Part shown: piece after piece, positions 47,884 through 57,141 of the stretch | How positions within the stretch are numbered: the first letter of the stretch is position 1 | Layout: each line of letters begins with the position of its first letter | DNA from: Arthrobacter sp. PsM3 | Lineage (GTDB): Bacteria > Actinomycetota > Actinomycetes > Actinomycetales > Micrococcaceae | Length of the DNA: 64,000 bases | Direction: 5' to 3' | NCBI RefSeq assembly: GCF_030433895.1 | Contig: NZ_JARUXE010000017.1 | Location: forward strand, 1-64,000 | Made by a program: the position numbers and the translations under genes | The notes under the pieces: model-generated | Told to the model about the DNA's origin: nothing | What the model saw: only the letters and a program-made list of their open reading frames with translations | The model's database searches: none

Positions 47884-50568
47884 ATGGTGGATCAGCCCTC
47901 GGGCGGCGTATATCCGGAATATTGGGAAGCCGATGTTGTCCTGCGTGACGGCGGGACGGCTCATCTGCGCCCGATCCACCCCTCCGACGCGGACGCGGTC
48001 CAGGCCTTTCACGTGGGGCAGTCGCAGAAGTCCATCTACATGCGGTTCTTCGCGTTCAAGTCCAAACTCTCCGCCAAGGAGCTCAAACGCTTCACCGAGG
48101 TGGACTACAAGGACCGGGTGGCCCTCGTGATCACCATCGGCGGGGAGATCATGGGCATCGGCCGCTACGACCGGCTCGATGATCCCGAGGAAGCGGAAGT
48201 CGCGTTCAACATCTCCGACGCGCACCAGGGCCGCGGTATCGGGTCCATCCTGCTCGAACACCTCGCCGCAGCCGCCCGCGAAAACGGCATCCGGAAGTTT
48301 AGCGCGGAGGTCCTGCCGGAAAACCGCAAGATGCTGATGGTCTTCTCCGACGCCGGCTACGACGTCAAACGGCACTTCGACGACGGCGTGGTCAGCCTCG
48401 AATTCAACATCGACCCCACGGACAAGTCCCGCGCTGTGATGGAGTCCCGGGAACACCGCGCCGAGGCGCGCAGCATCCAGGAACTGCTCGCCCCGTCCTC
48501 CGTGGCAGTGATCGGGGCCAGCCGCAAATGGGGCACCGTGGGCTACCAGCTGCTGGAACATATCATCGAGGGCGGCTTCACCGGCCCGGTCTACGCGATC
48601 AACCCGGAGGCCTTCGAGCTCGCCGGCATGCTTTCCTTCGCCCGGCTCTCCGAGGTGCCCGGGCCGGTCAAACTCGCCATCATCGCCGTCCCGTACGCCG
48701 AGGTCCCCAAAGTGGTGGAGGAGTGCGGTGCCGCCGGAGTCAAGGGGATCGTGGTGGCCACCGCCGGGTACGCGGACGACGGCGAACGCGGCCTGGCCCG
48801 GCAGCGCGAACTCGTCCGGCAGGCCCGCGCCAACGGCATGCGCGTGATCGGCCCCGCTTCGCTGGGCATCATGAACACCAACCCGGCCGTGTCCCTCAAC
48901 GCCTCCATGGCGCCCTCGCTGGGCCGCCGCGGCGGCCTGGGCCTGTTCAGCCAGTCGGCCGCGATTGGTGTCTCCCTCTACGCGGCCTCCAGCCGGCGCC
49001 GCGTCGGGATCTCCACTTTCCTCTCGGCCGGCAACCGCGCCGACGTCTCCGGCAACGACATGATGCAGTTCTGGGAGGACGACGCCGACACCACCGCCGT
49101 CGGGCTCTACCTGGAGTCGATCGGCAACCCGCGCAAGTTCTCCCGCCTGGCCCGGCGCCTGGCCCGGACCAAGCCGGTCATCGTGGCGAAGTCCGACGCG
49201 CTCGGTCTGCCTCCCGGCCACGCTGTGCGCACCACCCAGGCCCCGCCGGAGGCCGTCGATGCAATGATGCGCCAGGCCGGCGTGATCCGCGTCGAGACCA
49301 TCGAGCAGCTCATGGATGTTGCCCAGATTGTCTCCAGCCAGCCCCTGCCGAAAGGCCCGGGGATCGCCGTGTTCAGCAACTCCCGGGCACTCGGCAAGGT
49401 CGTCGCGGACAGTGCGGCCGTGCAGGGGCTCGGTGTGGACCGGATCGTCACCGACGTCGACCTCGACGCCGGGATGTCGCTGGCGCTGCCGGCGCTGCGG
49501 CACCGCCTGCAGGAAGTCCTCACCGCGGACACCGTGCACGCCGTGGTGGTCGCGCTGCTGCCCGCCCACGGACTCACGGTGGAAAAAATCGCCGGGGTCC
49601 TGGCCGAATGTTCGGTCGCGGCCGGCAAGCCCGTTGTGGCGGCGTTCAGCGGACTTCTGGACCCTTCGATCTATGTGGAAGGAATGGTGGGCGACGAGGC
49701 AGGCGCAGCGGTCGTTCCCTGCTACTCCAACCCCGGAGCTGCAGTGGCCGCGCTCGGTGCCGTGGTCCGCTACGCCCAGTGGCTGAACCGCGACCAGGGC
49801 TTCTTTGTCGAACCCGAGGGGTGCGACCCGGACGGCACCCACGAGGAGCTGGAACGCCTGCTGGACAAGGTCGGCGGCGAACAACTCGTCCGGCTGGACC
49901 CGGACACGGCTGCGCGCCTGCTGGCCCGCTACGGCATCGGGGTGGTCCCCTCCGTCGGCTTTGAAACCGCCGAACAGGCCGTCGCCGCCGCGGACCGGCT
50001 GGGCTGGCCGGTGGCGCTGAAGACCACCGACCCGGCGCTGCGGCACCGCCTGGACCTCGGCGGGGTGCGCCTGGACATCCAGGATGCAGAGTCGCTGCGG
50101 CGGAATGTGCTGGAAATGCGCAAGTCCCTGGAACGCTACGGCTCCCCGTCGCTGGAAGTGCAGTCGATGGCGCCGGTGGGCCAGGCCTGCACTTTCCGCG
50201 CCGTCGAGGACCCGCTGCTGGGCCCGGTGATTTCCTTCGGCCTGGCCGGCGACGCGGTCAACCTGCTGGACGACTGGGCCCACCGGGTGCCCCCGCTCTC
50301 CGGTCCGGACCTGCATGACTTCATCCGGGCGCCCCGGGCCTCCCGGAAACTCTTCGGCTACCAGGGCCTGCCGGCCGTGGATGCCAGGGCGCTGGAGGAC
50401 CTTGCCGCCCGGCTGACCCGGCTCAAGGACAACCACCCGGAAATCGCCCTCGTCGACTTCAACCCCGTGCTCGCCGGGCCGGAGGGGGCATCCATCCTCG
50501 CAGCCGATGTCCGGATCGCCAACGCCGCGCAGCGCACCGACAGTGCCCGGCGCGCCATGCGCAGCTGA
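47884..50568 (+). CDS. GNAT acetyltransferase fused to ADP-forming acyl-CoA synthetase domains
   Basis: 894 residues. The GNAT domain is N-terminal (about 15-175; NISDAHQGRGIGSILLEHLAAAARENGI). It is followed by a CoA-binding Rossmann domain (about 195-330; SVAVIGASRKWGTVGYQLLEHIIEGG), succinyl-CoA ligase-like domains (about 330-640) and an ATP-grasp domain (about 660-890; ARYGIGVVPSVGFETAEQAV). Proteins with these parts include protein lysine acetyltransferases of the Pat type, in which the GNAT domain is usually C-terminal; the N-terminal placement here marks the actinobacterial type. It may acetylate acyl-CoA synthetases or others. Whether the ligase part is active is uncertain. Confidence 0.88.
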   Translation: MVDQPSGGVYPEYWEADVVLRDGGTAHLRPIHPSDADAVQAFHVGQSQKSIYMRFFAFKSKLSAKELKRFTEVDYKDRVALVITIGGEIMGIGRYDRLDDPEEAEVAFNISDAHQGRGIGSILLEHLAAAARENGIRKFSAEVLPENRKMLMVFSDAGYDVKRHFDDGVVSLEFNIDPTDKSRAVMESREHRAEARSIQELLAPSSVAVIGASRKWGTVGYQLLEHIIEGGFTGPVYAINPEAFELAGMLSFARLSEVPGPVKLAIIAVPYAEVPKVVEECGAAGVKGIVVATAGYADDGERGLARQRELVRQARANGMRVIGPASLGIMNTNPAVSLNASMAPSLGRRGGLGLFSQSAAIGVSLYAASSRRRVGISTFLSAGNRADVSGNDMMQFWEDDADTTAVGLYLESIGNPRKFSRLARRLARTKPVIVAKSDALGLPPGHAVRTTQAPPEAVDAMMRQAGVIRVETIEQLMDVAQIVSSQPLPKGPGIAVFSNSRALGKVVADSAAVQGLGVDRIVTDVDLDAGMSLALPALRHRLQEVLTADTVHAVVVALLPAHGLTVEKIAGVLAECSVAAGKPVVAAFSGLLDPSIYVEGMVGDEAGAAVVPCYSNPGAAVAALGAVVRYAQWLNRDQGFFVEPEGCDPDGTHEELERLLDKVGGEQLVRLDPDTAARLLARYGIGVVPSVGFETAEQAVAAADRLGWPVALKTTDPALRHRLDLGGVRLDIQDAESLRRNVLEMRKSLERYGSPSLEVQSMAPVGQACTFRAVEDPLLGPVISFGLAGDAVNLLDDWAHRVPPLSGPDLHDFIRAPRASRKLFGYQGLPAVDARALEDLAARLTRLKDNHPEIALVDFNPVLAGPEGASILAADVRIANAAQRTDSARRAMRS

Positions 50569-50664
50569 GGGCCCGGGGACGGCAGGGCGTCGGCCGCACC
50601 GCGCGGCCGCACCGCGCGGCCGGCAAGTTAGCATGTCCCCAGCCGATCTGTGAAAATGGAGACC

Positions 50665-51408
50665 ATGAGCTTTCAGTCTCCGACATCCAAGCCCCAGGCG
50701 ACCGTCTCCGGACACCCGGGGGCGCACCATCACGGCCTGCATGACCACAGTGCGCAGGGTCAAAGCCTGGAAGGGGCCCTCCAGCAGGCCGGTTTCTACC
50801 CCCGGCTGGTGGCGGACGTCGTCGCCGATGCCCTCGACGGGCGCGACTGCGTGGCCCATCTGGTGCACCTTGAGACGCACTTCGACCGCGCCGAGGTCCG
50901 CCGCCACATCACGGTGCTGGTCCTCACCGAGGACATGCTCGTCATCACCCACGTGGATGACCAGCAGCTTGACGAGGCAGGGGAGCAGACCGTCGCGCAG
51001 GTCTCCACCGAATCCGTCCCGGTCACGCAGATCCGCTCCGTGGTCCTCAGCTACGTGTACGCGCAGCCCCAGGAATACAAATCGTCCGATCCGGTCCGTG
51101 AGCTGACCCTGTCCATCGCCTGGTCCGGCGGCCAGCGCCTTGACATGGGGCCGGCCAGCTGCGGCGACCCGCAGTGCGAGGCAGACCACGGGTACAGCGG
51201 CACGATTGCGCAGGAGGACATTGTGATCCGGATCAGCGCCGAAGCCGACGGACTGCAGGCCGTCCAGGACGCCAAGTTGTTCGCCCGTGCCCTCCGCGCC
51301 GTGAACACCGGATCCTCCGCGCCGGTGCCGCATACCGGCCCCGGGCTTCCGCCGCGCCCGCGGATGGGTGTCTTCGGAACCCGCGCCAGCCGCGGCCACC
51401 AGCGCTGA
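50665..51408 (+). CDS. DUF5998 family protein
   Basis: 247 residues. The conserved core is LEGALQQAGFYPRLVADVVADALDGRDCVAHLVHLETHFDRAEVRRHITVLVLTEDML, characteristic of actinobacterial DUF5998. Near the end is GDPQCEADHGYSG. It is predicted soluble, function unknown. ATG 50665 is chosen (GGAG five bases upstream); in-frame GTG 50650 and ATG 50656 are alternatives. The phosphodiesterase gene begins one base after its stop, so they are coupled. Confidence 0.85.
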   Translation: MSFQSPTSKPQATVSGHPGAHHHGLHDHSAQGQSLEGALQQAGFYPRLVADVVADALDGRDCVAHLVHLETHFDRAEVRRHITVLVLTEDMLVITHVDDQQLDEAGEQTVAQVSTESVPVTQIRSVVLSYVYAQPQEYKSSDPVRELTLSIAWSGGQRLDMGPASCGDPQCEADHGYSGTIAQEDIVIRISAEADGLQAVQDAKLFARALRAVNTGSSAPVPHTGPGLPPRPRMGVFGTRASRGHQR

Positions 51409-51409
51409 G

Positions 51410-52636
51410 ATGACGTCTGTCCGCGTGCCCGAAGCCCTGCCCTCCGCCCCGGCCCTCCCGCAGAACCTGCCGGTGGCCCCGGCTTTCGGAGACCGCTCCA
51501 TCGCCGAGGTGCTGACAAGTGCCGCGGCCAGCCTGGGGGTTCCGGGCTTTGAGAACCGGCTGAACCTGCCTGCGGCCAAGCGCGTCTGCGTTGTCCTGGC
51601 CGACGGGCTGGGCCGGAACCTGCTGAAGCAGAAGTCGGCGCACACCCCGTTCCTGCGCGCCGTGATGCAGTCCGGTCAGGGGCGGGTGCCGGTGTCGCTG
51701 GACTCCGCTTTTCCCTCCACCACGGCAGCGTCGCTGGCCAGTTTCGGCACGGGACTCCCGGCCGGGCAGCACGGCATGGTGGGCTATGACGTGCTGGACC
51801 CCGGCCAGGACCGGGTGGTCAATATGCTCGGCGGCTGGGACGCCGGTGTGGATCCGCAGCTGTGGCAGCCGTTCCCCACCGTGTTCGAGCGGGCCGCGGA
51901 GCACGTCGACGTCTCCACGGTCGGCCTCCCGCAGTTCAGCGACTCCGCGATGACCCGGGCTGCGCTCCGCGGCGGCCGCTACGTCACGGCGACCACCTCC
52001 CACGCCCGGACCGCCGCCGCCGCCGAGGCGATGGCCGGTGCGGGACGCGCACTGATGTACTTCTACGTCAACGAACTGGACAAGGCCGGCCACCGGCACG
52101 GCTGCCAGTCTCCGCAGTGGGAGCACCAGCTCGAGGAACTTGATGCCACCGTCAAACGGCTCAGCGCCACCCTGCCGGCGGGCACCACCATCCTGCTCAC
52201 CGCGGACCACGGCATGCTCGATGTGCCGGTATCCCAGCGGATCGACTACTCGGCCGACCCGGACCTCGTTGCCGGTGTCCGCCACACAGCGGGCGAACCG
52301 CGAATGGTTCACCTCTACCTGGACGCATCAGAGGGGGATGCCGGCCGCGCCCGGCTGATTGCGGCCTGGCGCGCGCGCTTTGGCGACCGGATCTGGGCGT
52401 TCACCCGGGAGGAAGCCACCGCCGCGGGGTTCTTCGGTGCGGTCCGGGCTGAGGTCGGCCCGCGGATTGGCGACGTGATGATCGCCGCCCGGGACGCCGT
52501 GGCGTTCTACGACACCCGGCGTGCCCGGCCGACAGCCCTTGAAGTGGTGGGCCAGCACGGTTCGCTGACGAAAGCCGAACGCGAAGTCCCGCTGCTGTGC
52601 TTCCAGGCCGACGGAAAAAGGGCCCCCCGCGCCTGA
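51410..52636 (+). CDS. Alkaline phosphatase superfamily nucleotide pyrophosphatase/phosphodiesterase
   Basis: 408 residues. VCVVLADGLGRNLLKQ holds the first metal-binding Asp; SAFPSTTAASLASFGTGLPAGQHGMVGY holds the nucleophile Thr; YVNELDKAGHRHG and LLTADHGMLDV give further metal ligands (Asp/His). No signal peptide, so cytoplasmic. Substrate unknown (nucleotide-type phosphodiester or phosphonate). It is coupled to the DUF5998 gene upstream. Confidence 0.88.
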   Translation: MTSVRVPEALPSAPALPQNLPVAPAFGDRSIAEVLTSAAASLGVPGFENRLNLPAAKRVCVVLADGLGRNLLKQKSAHTPFLRAVMQSGQGRVPVSLDSAFPSTTAASLASFGTGLPAGQHGMVGYDVLDPGQDRVVNMLGGWDAGVDPQLWQPFPTVFERAAEHVDVSTVGLPQFSDSAMTRAALRGGRYVTATTSHARTAAAAEAMAGAGRALMYFYVNELDKAGHRHGCQSPQWEHQLEELDATVKRLSATLPAGTTILLTADHGMLDVPVSQRIDYSADPDLVAGVRHTAGEPRMVHLYLDASEGDAGRARLIAAWRARFGDRIWAFTREEATAAGFFGAVRAEVGPRIGDVMIAARDAVAFYDTRRARPTALEVVGQHGSLTKAEREVPLLCFQADGKRAPRA

Positions 52637-52673
52637 CTGCGCGTGAAGGACCCTGACCCGTGCGGGGCTTCGG

Positions 52674-54026
52674 TCAGTCCCCCCGGGCTCCGAAGACGAT
52701 GTCATCCCAGCTCGGAATGCTGGAACGCTTCGGCTTCGCCGGCTGGCGCTCCGGCTGCTCCGCGTCACGCTCTTCCGGGGCCGTGGCCGCGGATTCACGC
52801 TGCTGGCGCCGGGAGGTCCCGCCGCCCAGGAGTTCGTCCAGCCCCGGGCTGGACGTCGGCCCCTGCTGGCCGGCCGGCCGCACCTGCGACGCCACGATGG
52901 TAATTTCCCGCGTGTCGGTGCTGACTCCGTCGTGCAGTTTCAGGGCGTCGTCCGGCTGGTCCTGATGACGGGGCGCCAGGGTGAGACGGGACATGATCGA
53001 GGGCCTGCCGTCTCGGCGGCGTTCCCAGGGATCCGTGGCCGGCCGGGGTTCGGTGCCCGCTGCGGGAGCCTCGGCAGGCACCGGTTCGGACGGACCCGAT
53101 CCGGGCTCAGCGGCATCCGGCTCGGCCGGCACATCGGAGGGCCGCGGGTGGGCCGCGGGAACGCCGTTGGTCAGGAGCACTGCGAGGGCGTCGTCGGCGT
53201 CCTCGTCCACGCCGAGGCGTTGTCCGCGGCGGGAGCGCAGCATGTCGAGCAGCCCGTCGGATTCCTGTTCCTGCTTCAGCTGGAGCTGCTGGACCACCTG
53301 GAGCTGGGCGGTTGCGGTGCGCGCGGCGGCATCGGCGTCGGTCTCAAAATCAAAGGGCCGGTCGGAGACGGCGGTGAGCCGGCGGGCCGGGACGGGACCG
53401 TCGAGGGGCTCGAGTTCGCTGAGCTGCTGCGCCCAGCGGTTGGCGTTCTGCAGGGATTTGCGCGACGGGCTGAACGTCCACATGGCCGGCGGTTCCTCGC
53501 CGATACCGGCCGGGCCGCCGGGCGCCGCTTCGAAGCGCGCCACCACGTTCCAGCTTCCGTCCGGCCGCCGCCAGGAGTCCCACTCCACGGTGGAGGCTTC
53601 AATGCCGTGTGCGCTGAGCCGGTGGGCCACCATCTCGCCGAGCGATGCCGGCTGGTCACCGAAGGCCGAACGGTAAACGTCGTGTCCGGGGGCCGGGGAG
53701 GCCACTTCCACCCTGCGGGCCTGCTGGGCGACGTACTCGCGCTCGGCGAGCACCGGACCCTCATAGCGCTGGACTTTCGCGAGCGGAATTCCGGAGAGCT
53801 CCGCCACCTCTGCCGCCGTCGAGCCGCTGCGGATCCGCGCCTGGATATCGCGCGGAGACATCGCAATGGGTGCGGCACCCGCCCCGGACACGGCTTTGGC
53901 CGGAGTCCGGCTGGCTGCCGCCCGAAGCGCTTCATCGATTGGCAGCTGGAACATCTCGCCGCCGGCGCCGCTCAACAGGAGATGCTCCCCGTCGTCGTGG
54001 ACGCCTACAAGCCGTAGATCCTGCAT
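52674..54026 (-). CDS. sepH: Septation protein SepH (DUF3071)
   Basis: 450 residues starting MQDLRLVGVHDDGEHLLL. The N-terminal DUF3071 domain includes the helix-turn-helix-like IQARIRSGSTAAEVAELSGIPLAKVQRYEGPVLAERE (about 75-111). The C-terminal half is acidic, Pro-rich and disordered. In Streptomyces SepH binds FtsZ and stimulates Z-ring assembly. The ATG at 54024-54026 has GGAGGA upstream and begins the conserved part. It is divergent from the DUF4193 gene. Confidence 0.92.
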   Translation of the reverse strand: MQDLRLVGVHDDGEHLLLSGAGGEMFQLPIDEALRAAASRTPAKAVSGAGAAPIAMSPRDIQARIRSGSTAAEVAELSGIPLAKVQRYEGPVLAEREYVAQQARRVEVASPAPGHDVYRSAFGDQPASLGEMVAHRLSAHGIEASTVEWDSWRRPDGSWNVVARFEAAPGGPAGIGEEPPAMWTFSPSRKSLQNANRWAQQLSELEPLDGPVPARRLTAVSDRPFDFETDADAAARTATAQLQVVQQLQLKQEQESDGLLDMLRSRRGQRLGVDEDADDALAVLLTNGVPAAHPRPSDVPAEPDAAEPGSGPSEPVPAEAPAAGTEPRPATDPWERRRDGRPSIMSRLTLAPRHQDQPDDALKLHDGVSTDTREITIVASQVRPAGQQGPTSSPGLDELLGGGTSRRQQRESAATAPEERDAEQPERQPAKPKRSSIPSWDDIVFGARGD

Positions 54027-54381
54027 ACAAATCCTCCACCCTGGCATTACTAACAATCGAAACTCTGCCACTGATGCGCGCCAATTCCGGTGAGGACGGA
54101 GGGCGCGCCGTCATTTTCCGCGAATTTCCGCCGCTTTTCGGCCCACCGCCGGTCAGCCGGCCGCCGGTGCGCCGGATGCTCCGGCCGGGACGGGGCGTCA
54201 GGGACCGCAGGACTCTGGCGCTCACCGGGCACTTAAGCAAAGATGACCCGACATCGGGCACAAAAACCGCGTGCCCGGCGTTGACATCGGAGAACCTCTC
54301 CCGGGGCCCAGGGCTACAGCCTGGCGGGCCGGCCGGGCCGGGCGATCCAACCGAACGAATGCGGAATGCGAGCAACACATC
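54027..54381. other. Divergent intergenic region sepH-DUF4193
   Basis: 355 bases without a gene. A TTGACA occurs near 54280 but no -10 at a normal distance is visible; nothing else is identified. Confidence 0.5.
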
Positions 54382-54681
54382 ATGGCGACAGATTACGATG
54401 CGCCGCGCAAGACTGAAGAGGACCTCAGCGAGGACTCGATTGAGGCGCTGAAAGCGCGGCGTACGGAGAAGCCTTCCGCGGTGGTCGACGAAGACGAATC
54501 AGATCTTGCGGAAGGCTACGAACTCCCCGGCGCGGACTTGTCCGGGGAGGAACTGCTGGTCCGGGTCCTGCCCGCCCAGGCCGATGAATTCACCTGTGCC
54601 TCCTGCTTCCTCGTCCGGCACCGTTCGCAGATTGCCCGCGAAAAGGACGGCCTTAAGTACTGCAAGGACTGCGAGGGCTAG
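54382..54681 (+). CDS. DUF4193 zinc-ribbon protein
   Basis: 99 residues. The acidic N-terminal half precedes a C-terminal ribbon CASCFLVRHRSQIAREKDGLKYCKDCEG with two CxxC pairs, likely a structural zinc site. Conserved across actinobacteria next to dut and sepH (Rv2699c in M. tuberculosis). Function unknown. Its stop overlaps by four bases the end of the DUF3093 gene on the other strand. Confidence 0.9.
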   Translation: MATDYDAPRKTEEDLSEDSIEALKARRTEKPSAVVDEDESDLAEGYELPGADLSGEELLVRVLPAQADEFTCASCFLVRHRSQIAREKDGLKYCKDCEG

Positions 54682-55163
54682 GAATTTAGCGCGGCGAGCA
54701 GTTCGTCCGGGCGGCGGGTGGACGCGAGCCAGTACGGCGTGCGGTCGGACGGGTCGGTGATCTCTATGCGGACCACCGGATCGATCCATCCGCGGATGCA
54801 CATGAAGGCCAGACCGTTGAGGCGGGTGCCGCGCTCCGCCGTCGCTTCTTTGCCCCGGAAGGCCGAGACGGCGCCCACGAAACGGCGTTCGATGCTGGCG
54901 CGGCCGACGCGCAGCGTGGAACTGGTGACCGTGATGGCCGGGGTCGAGACGACCAGCAGCACGGAGATGATCACGAACAGGACGACCGCAGCGATGATCC
55001 CCGCGGTGATGCTGATGGGGGCGAAGACCAGGATCCCGGCGCCCGACAGTCCCGCCGACACCAGCCAGATCCAGAAGTTCGGCCAGAGCTTCTCGTGGTA
55101 CGTAACGGTGGTGTCGCTGGGGGTGCTGTTGGGGGCAGGCACGGCTGCACTGGATTCGGGCAT
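54678..55163 (-). CDS. DUF3093 membrane protein
   Basis: 161 residues with two membrane helices (about 30-50 and 55-75), then a beta-rich soluble domain (TVTSSTLRVGRASIERRFVGAVSAF; GWIDPVVRIEITDPSDRTPYWLASTRRPDEL). This is the DUF3093 layout (Rv2698 in M. tuberculosis). Unknown function. Divergent from dut with 120 bases between starts. Confidence 0.88.
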   Translation of the reverse strand: MPESSAAVPAPNSTPSDTTVTYHEKLWPNFWIWLVSAGLSGAGILVFAPISITAGIIAAVVLFVIISVLLVVSTPAITVTSSTLRVGRASIERRFVGAVSAFRGKEATAERGTRLNGLAFMCIRGWIDPVVRIEITDPSDRTPYWLASTRRPDELLAALNS

Positions 55164-55269
55164 AAGCCCAGCTTTCCACTTTTCCCGGGCTATTTCACCT
55201 TGGCGGCCCGGGCGGGCGCCCGCGTCCGGGCCGGCTGGCCGCCGCTAGGCCGATCTTCCCCCCGGGCGT

Positions 55270-55275
55270 TAGAGT
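55270..55275 (+). promoter_or_regulatory. -10-like element of dut
   Basis: TAGAGT ends eight bases before the GTG start of dut; GAGGG between them is too close to the start for a normal ribosome site. Confidence 0.4.
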
Positions 55276-55283
55276 GAGGGACT

Positions 55284-55826
55284 GTGACTGAAGAAACGAC
55301 CGCAGTGGATGCCGCCCGGGCGGCAGCCCCGGAAACACCGCCAGCAGCAGCCTCGGTGCCGGAATATGGCACGCCCACCCTGACGGTGCAGCTGAAAATG
55401 CTCGACGACGGCCTGGAGCCGCCGTCGTACGCCCACCCGGGGGACGCCGGCGCCGACCTGCGCGCCCGCGAGGACGTGGTGCTGGAACCGGGGGAGCGCC
55501 GGCTGGTCCCTACCGGTGTTTCGATCGCCCTCCCCGACGGGTTCGTGGCCCTGATCCACCCGCGGTCCGGGCTTGCGACCAAGCATGGTCTGACCGTGGT
55601 GAACGCCCCCGGCACCGTCGACGCAGGCTACCGCGGCGAAATTGCGGTGACGCTGCTGAATACCGACCGCCAGCACGCGATTGCACTCAAGCGCGGCGAT
55701 AGAATTGCTCAAATGGTAATTCAGCGCGTGGAGTACGCGAGATTCCTGCCCGTCCAGGAACTCGGCGGCTCCGTCCGCGGCGGCGGCGGCTTTGGATCCA
55801 CCGGCGGTTTCGGCGCGCCGGCCTGA
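55284..55826 (+). CDS. dut: dUTP diphosphatase
   Basis: 180 residues. A disordered N-terminal extension of about 30 residues precedes the trimeric dUTPase fold. All five motifs are visible: HPGDAGADLRA (1), HPRSGLATKHGLTVVN (2), NAPGTVDAGYRGE (3), KRGDRIAQMVIQ (4) and RGGGGFGSTGGFG (5). It converts dUTP to dUMP, which keeps uracil out of DNA. GTG start. The extension is longer than in most homologues, where the fold starts near residue 1. Confidence 0.95.
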   Translation: MTEETTAVDAARAAAPETPPAAASVPEYGTPTLTVQLKMLDDGLEPPSYAHPGDAGADLRAREDVVLEPGERRLVPTGVSIALPDGFVALIHPRSGLATKHGLTVVNAPGTVDAGYRGEIAVTLLNTDRQHAIALKRGDRIAQMVIQRVEYARFLPVQELGGSVRGGGGFGSTGGFGAPA

Positions 55827-55994
55827 CCGGCAGCGGGCAGGACCCGCAGTATTTACGCAGGGACTTATGAACAGGACCGCTTTGCAGGACGCATCGGCCG
55901 ACTGCCCTTGCTGCATGAGAGCGCAACAGGCGGCGGCACCACGCGGACGCGGGGCGACGCGGCGGCACGGAATCACAACTAAGGAGACAACCCC

Positions 55995-56729
55995 ATGGTT
56001 TTTGGGCGTGGCAGGAAAGCCAAGCAGGAACAGCTGACAGAGCCCGGGGAAACCCGGGAGGCAGCAGCCGACGCTGCCGCCGGTGACTCCGCCGGGACGT
56101 CCACCGCAGCCTCCGCCCGTGGCGCTACGGGTCCCTTCGATGTCTCGGAGATCACCGACCAGGACGGCTATGTGGACCTCGGTGCGCTGCTGATCGCTCC
56201 GGCGGAGGGACTGCAGCTCCGGCTTGAGGTTGAGGAGGCGACGCAGCGCGTCGTGGCCGTCACCATGGACCTGAACGGCTCAAGCCTCCAGCTCCAGGCG
56301 TTCGCGGCTCCCCGCTCCGAGGGCCTGTGGGACGAAATCCGCGAGCAGATCGGCCAGTCGGTCGGCAGCCAGGGCGGCCAGGTCGAGGAAATCCAGGGCG
56401 GTTTCGGCGCCGAGCTGCTCGCCAAGCTCCCGGCCAGTGGCGCCGACGAAAGCCAGGGCTACCGCGTGGCCCGCTTCATCGGCGTCGACGGTCCGCGCTG
56501 GTTCCTCCGCGGGGTGTTCGGCGGAGAGGCCGCCGTGGACCGCGACGCGGCCGCCGGGCTTGAGGGGCTGTTCCGGCAGATCGTGGTGGTCCGCGGTGAG
56601 AGCCCGATGCCGCCGCGGGACCTGCTGCAGCTCCGCCTTCCCAAGGACAACGCCGCACCCGCCCCGCAGTCGGCCCCGGACCTCGGGCAGCAGCCCGAAC
56701 GTGGACCGGAGATTACCCAGATTGGCTGA
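55995..56729 (+). CDS. DUF3710 family protein
   Basis: 244 residues. The N-terminus MVFGRGRKAKQEQ is followed by a disordered stretch and then the DUF3710 core (DVSEITDQDGYVDLGALLIAPAEGLQLRLEVEE; DGPRWFLRGVFGGEAAVD; VVVRGESPMPPRDLLQLRLP). Conserved next to dut in actinobacteria (Rv2696c). Function unknown. AAGGAG upstream of the ATG. The OB-fold gene overlaps its end. Confidence 0.9.
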   Translation: MVFGRGRKAKQEQLTEPGETREAAADAAAGDSAGTSTAASARGATGPFDVSEITDQDGYVDLGALLIAPAEGLQLRLEVEEATQRVVAVTMDLNGSSLQLQAFAAPRSEGLWDEIREQIGQSVGSQGGQVEEIQGGFGAELLAKLPASGADESQGYRVARFIGVDGPRWFLRGVFGGEAAVDRDAAAGLEGLFRQIVVVRGESPMPPRDLLQLRLPKDNAAPAPQSAPDLGQQPERGPEITQIG

Positions 56730-57141
56730 TGCCCCCCGCCTGGATCCGTCCGCCTCTGTCTCCGTGCGGGGGTTGCCGGTCCGCGGCCGCGTCCTGTGCC
56801 ACGGCTACATCGAGGCGGTCACCTACGCGCCGGCGAGCCATGTCGCGGCCTTCACCGCGATTGTTGTGGACCACAACGCGCCCCCGGTCAGGACCCGCGG
56901 TGCCCGTGCAGTCCCGGCAGTAACCGACACGGCAGCCGCCGCCGCGCCTGCGGGCGCCCGGCGGCAGCGGCCCGGGACCCCCACGGACCGGCTCCGGGTG
57001 GTCTGGCTGGGACGGCGCCGCATCCCCGGGATCGACGCCGGTACGGAACTCCGGCTGCAGGGCATGGTCACCGTCCGCGACGGCCTGCCGACCATGTTCA
57101 ACCCCCGCTACGAAATACTCTCCCGCCAGGAGGAGCAATGA
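56722..57141 (+). CDS. OB-fold nucleic acid-binding-type protein
   Basis: About 139 residues if read from TTG 56722, which overlaps the DUF3710 stop by eight bases. The OB-like pattern is VRGLPVRGRVLCHGYIEAVTYAP...RLRVVWLGRRRIPGIDAGTELRLQGMVTVRDGLPTMFNPRYEIL. The middle loop is Ala/Arg-rich. The position equals the OB-fold gene of the mycobacterial dut cluster. The exact start is uncertain; a GTG a little downstream is possible. Confidence 0.72.
   Translation: MADAPRLDPSASVSVRGLPVRGRVLCHGYIEAVTYAPASHVAAFTAIVVDHNAPPVRTRGARAVPAVTDTAAAAAPAGARRQRPGTPTDRLRVVWLGRRRIPGIDAGTELRLQGMVTVRDGLPTMFNPRYEILSRQEEQ

Noticed and set aside
47653..51645. Open minus-strand frame of 1330 codons opposite the GNAT/acyl-CoA ligase gene
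   Set aside because: It runs antisense to clearly homologous genes, has no recognisable domain and a composition typical of high-GC shadow frames (Arg/Gly/Val/His-rich).
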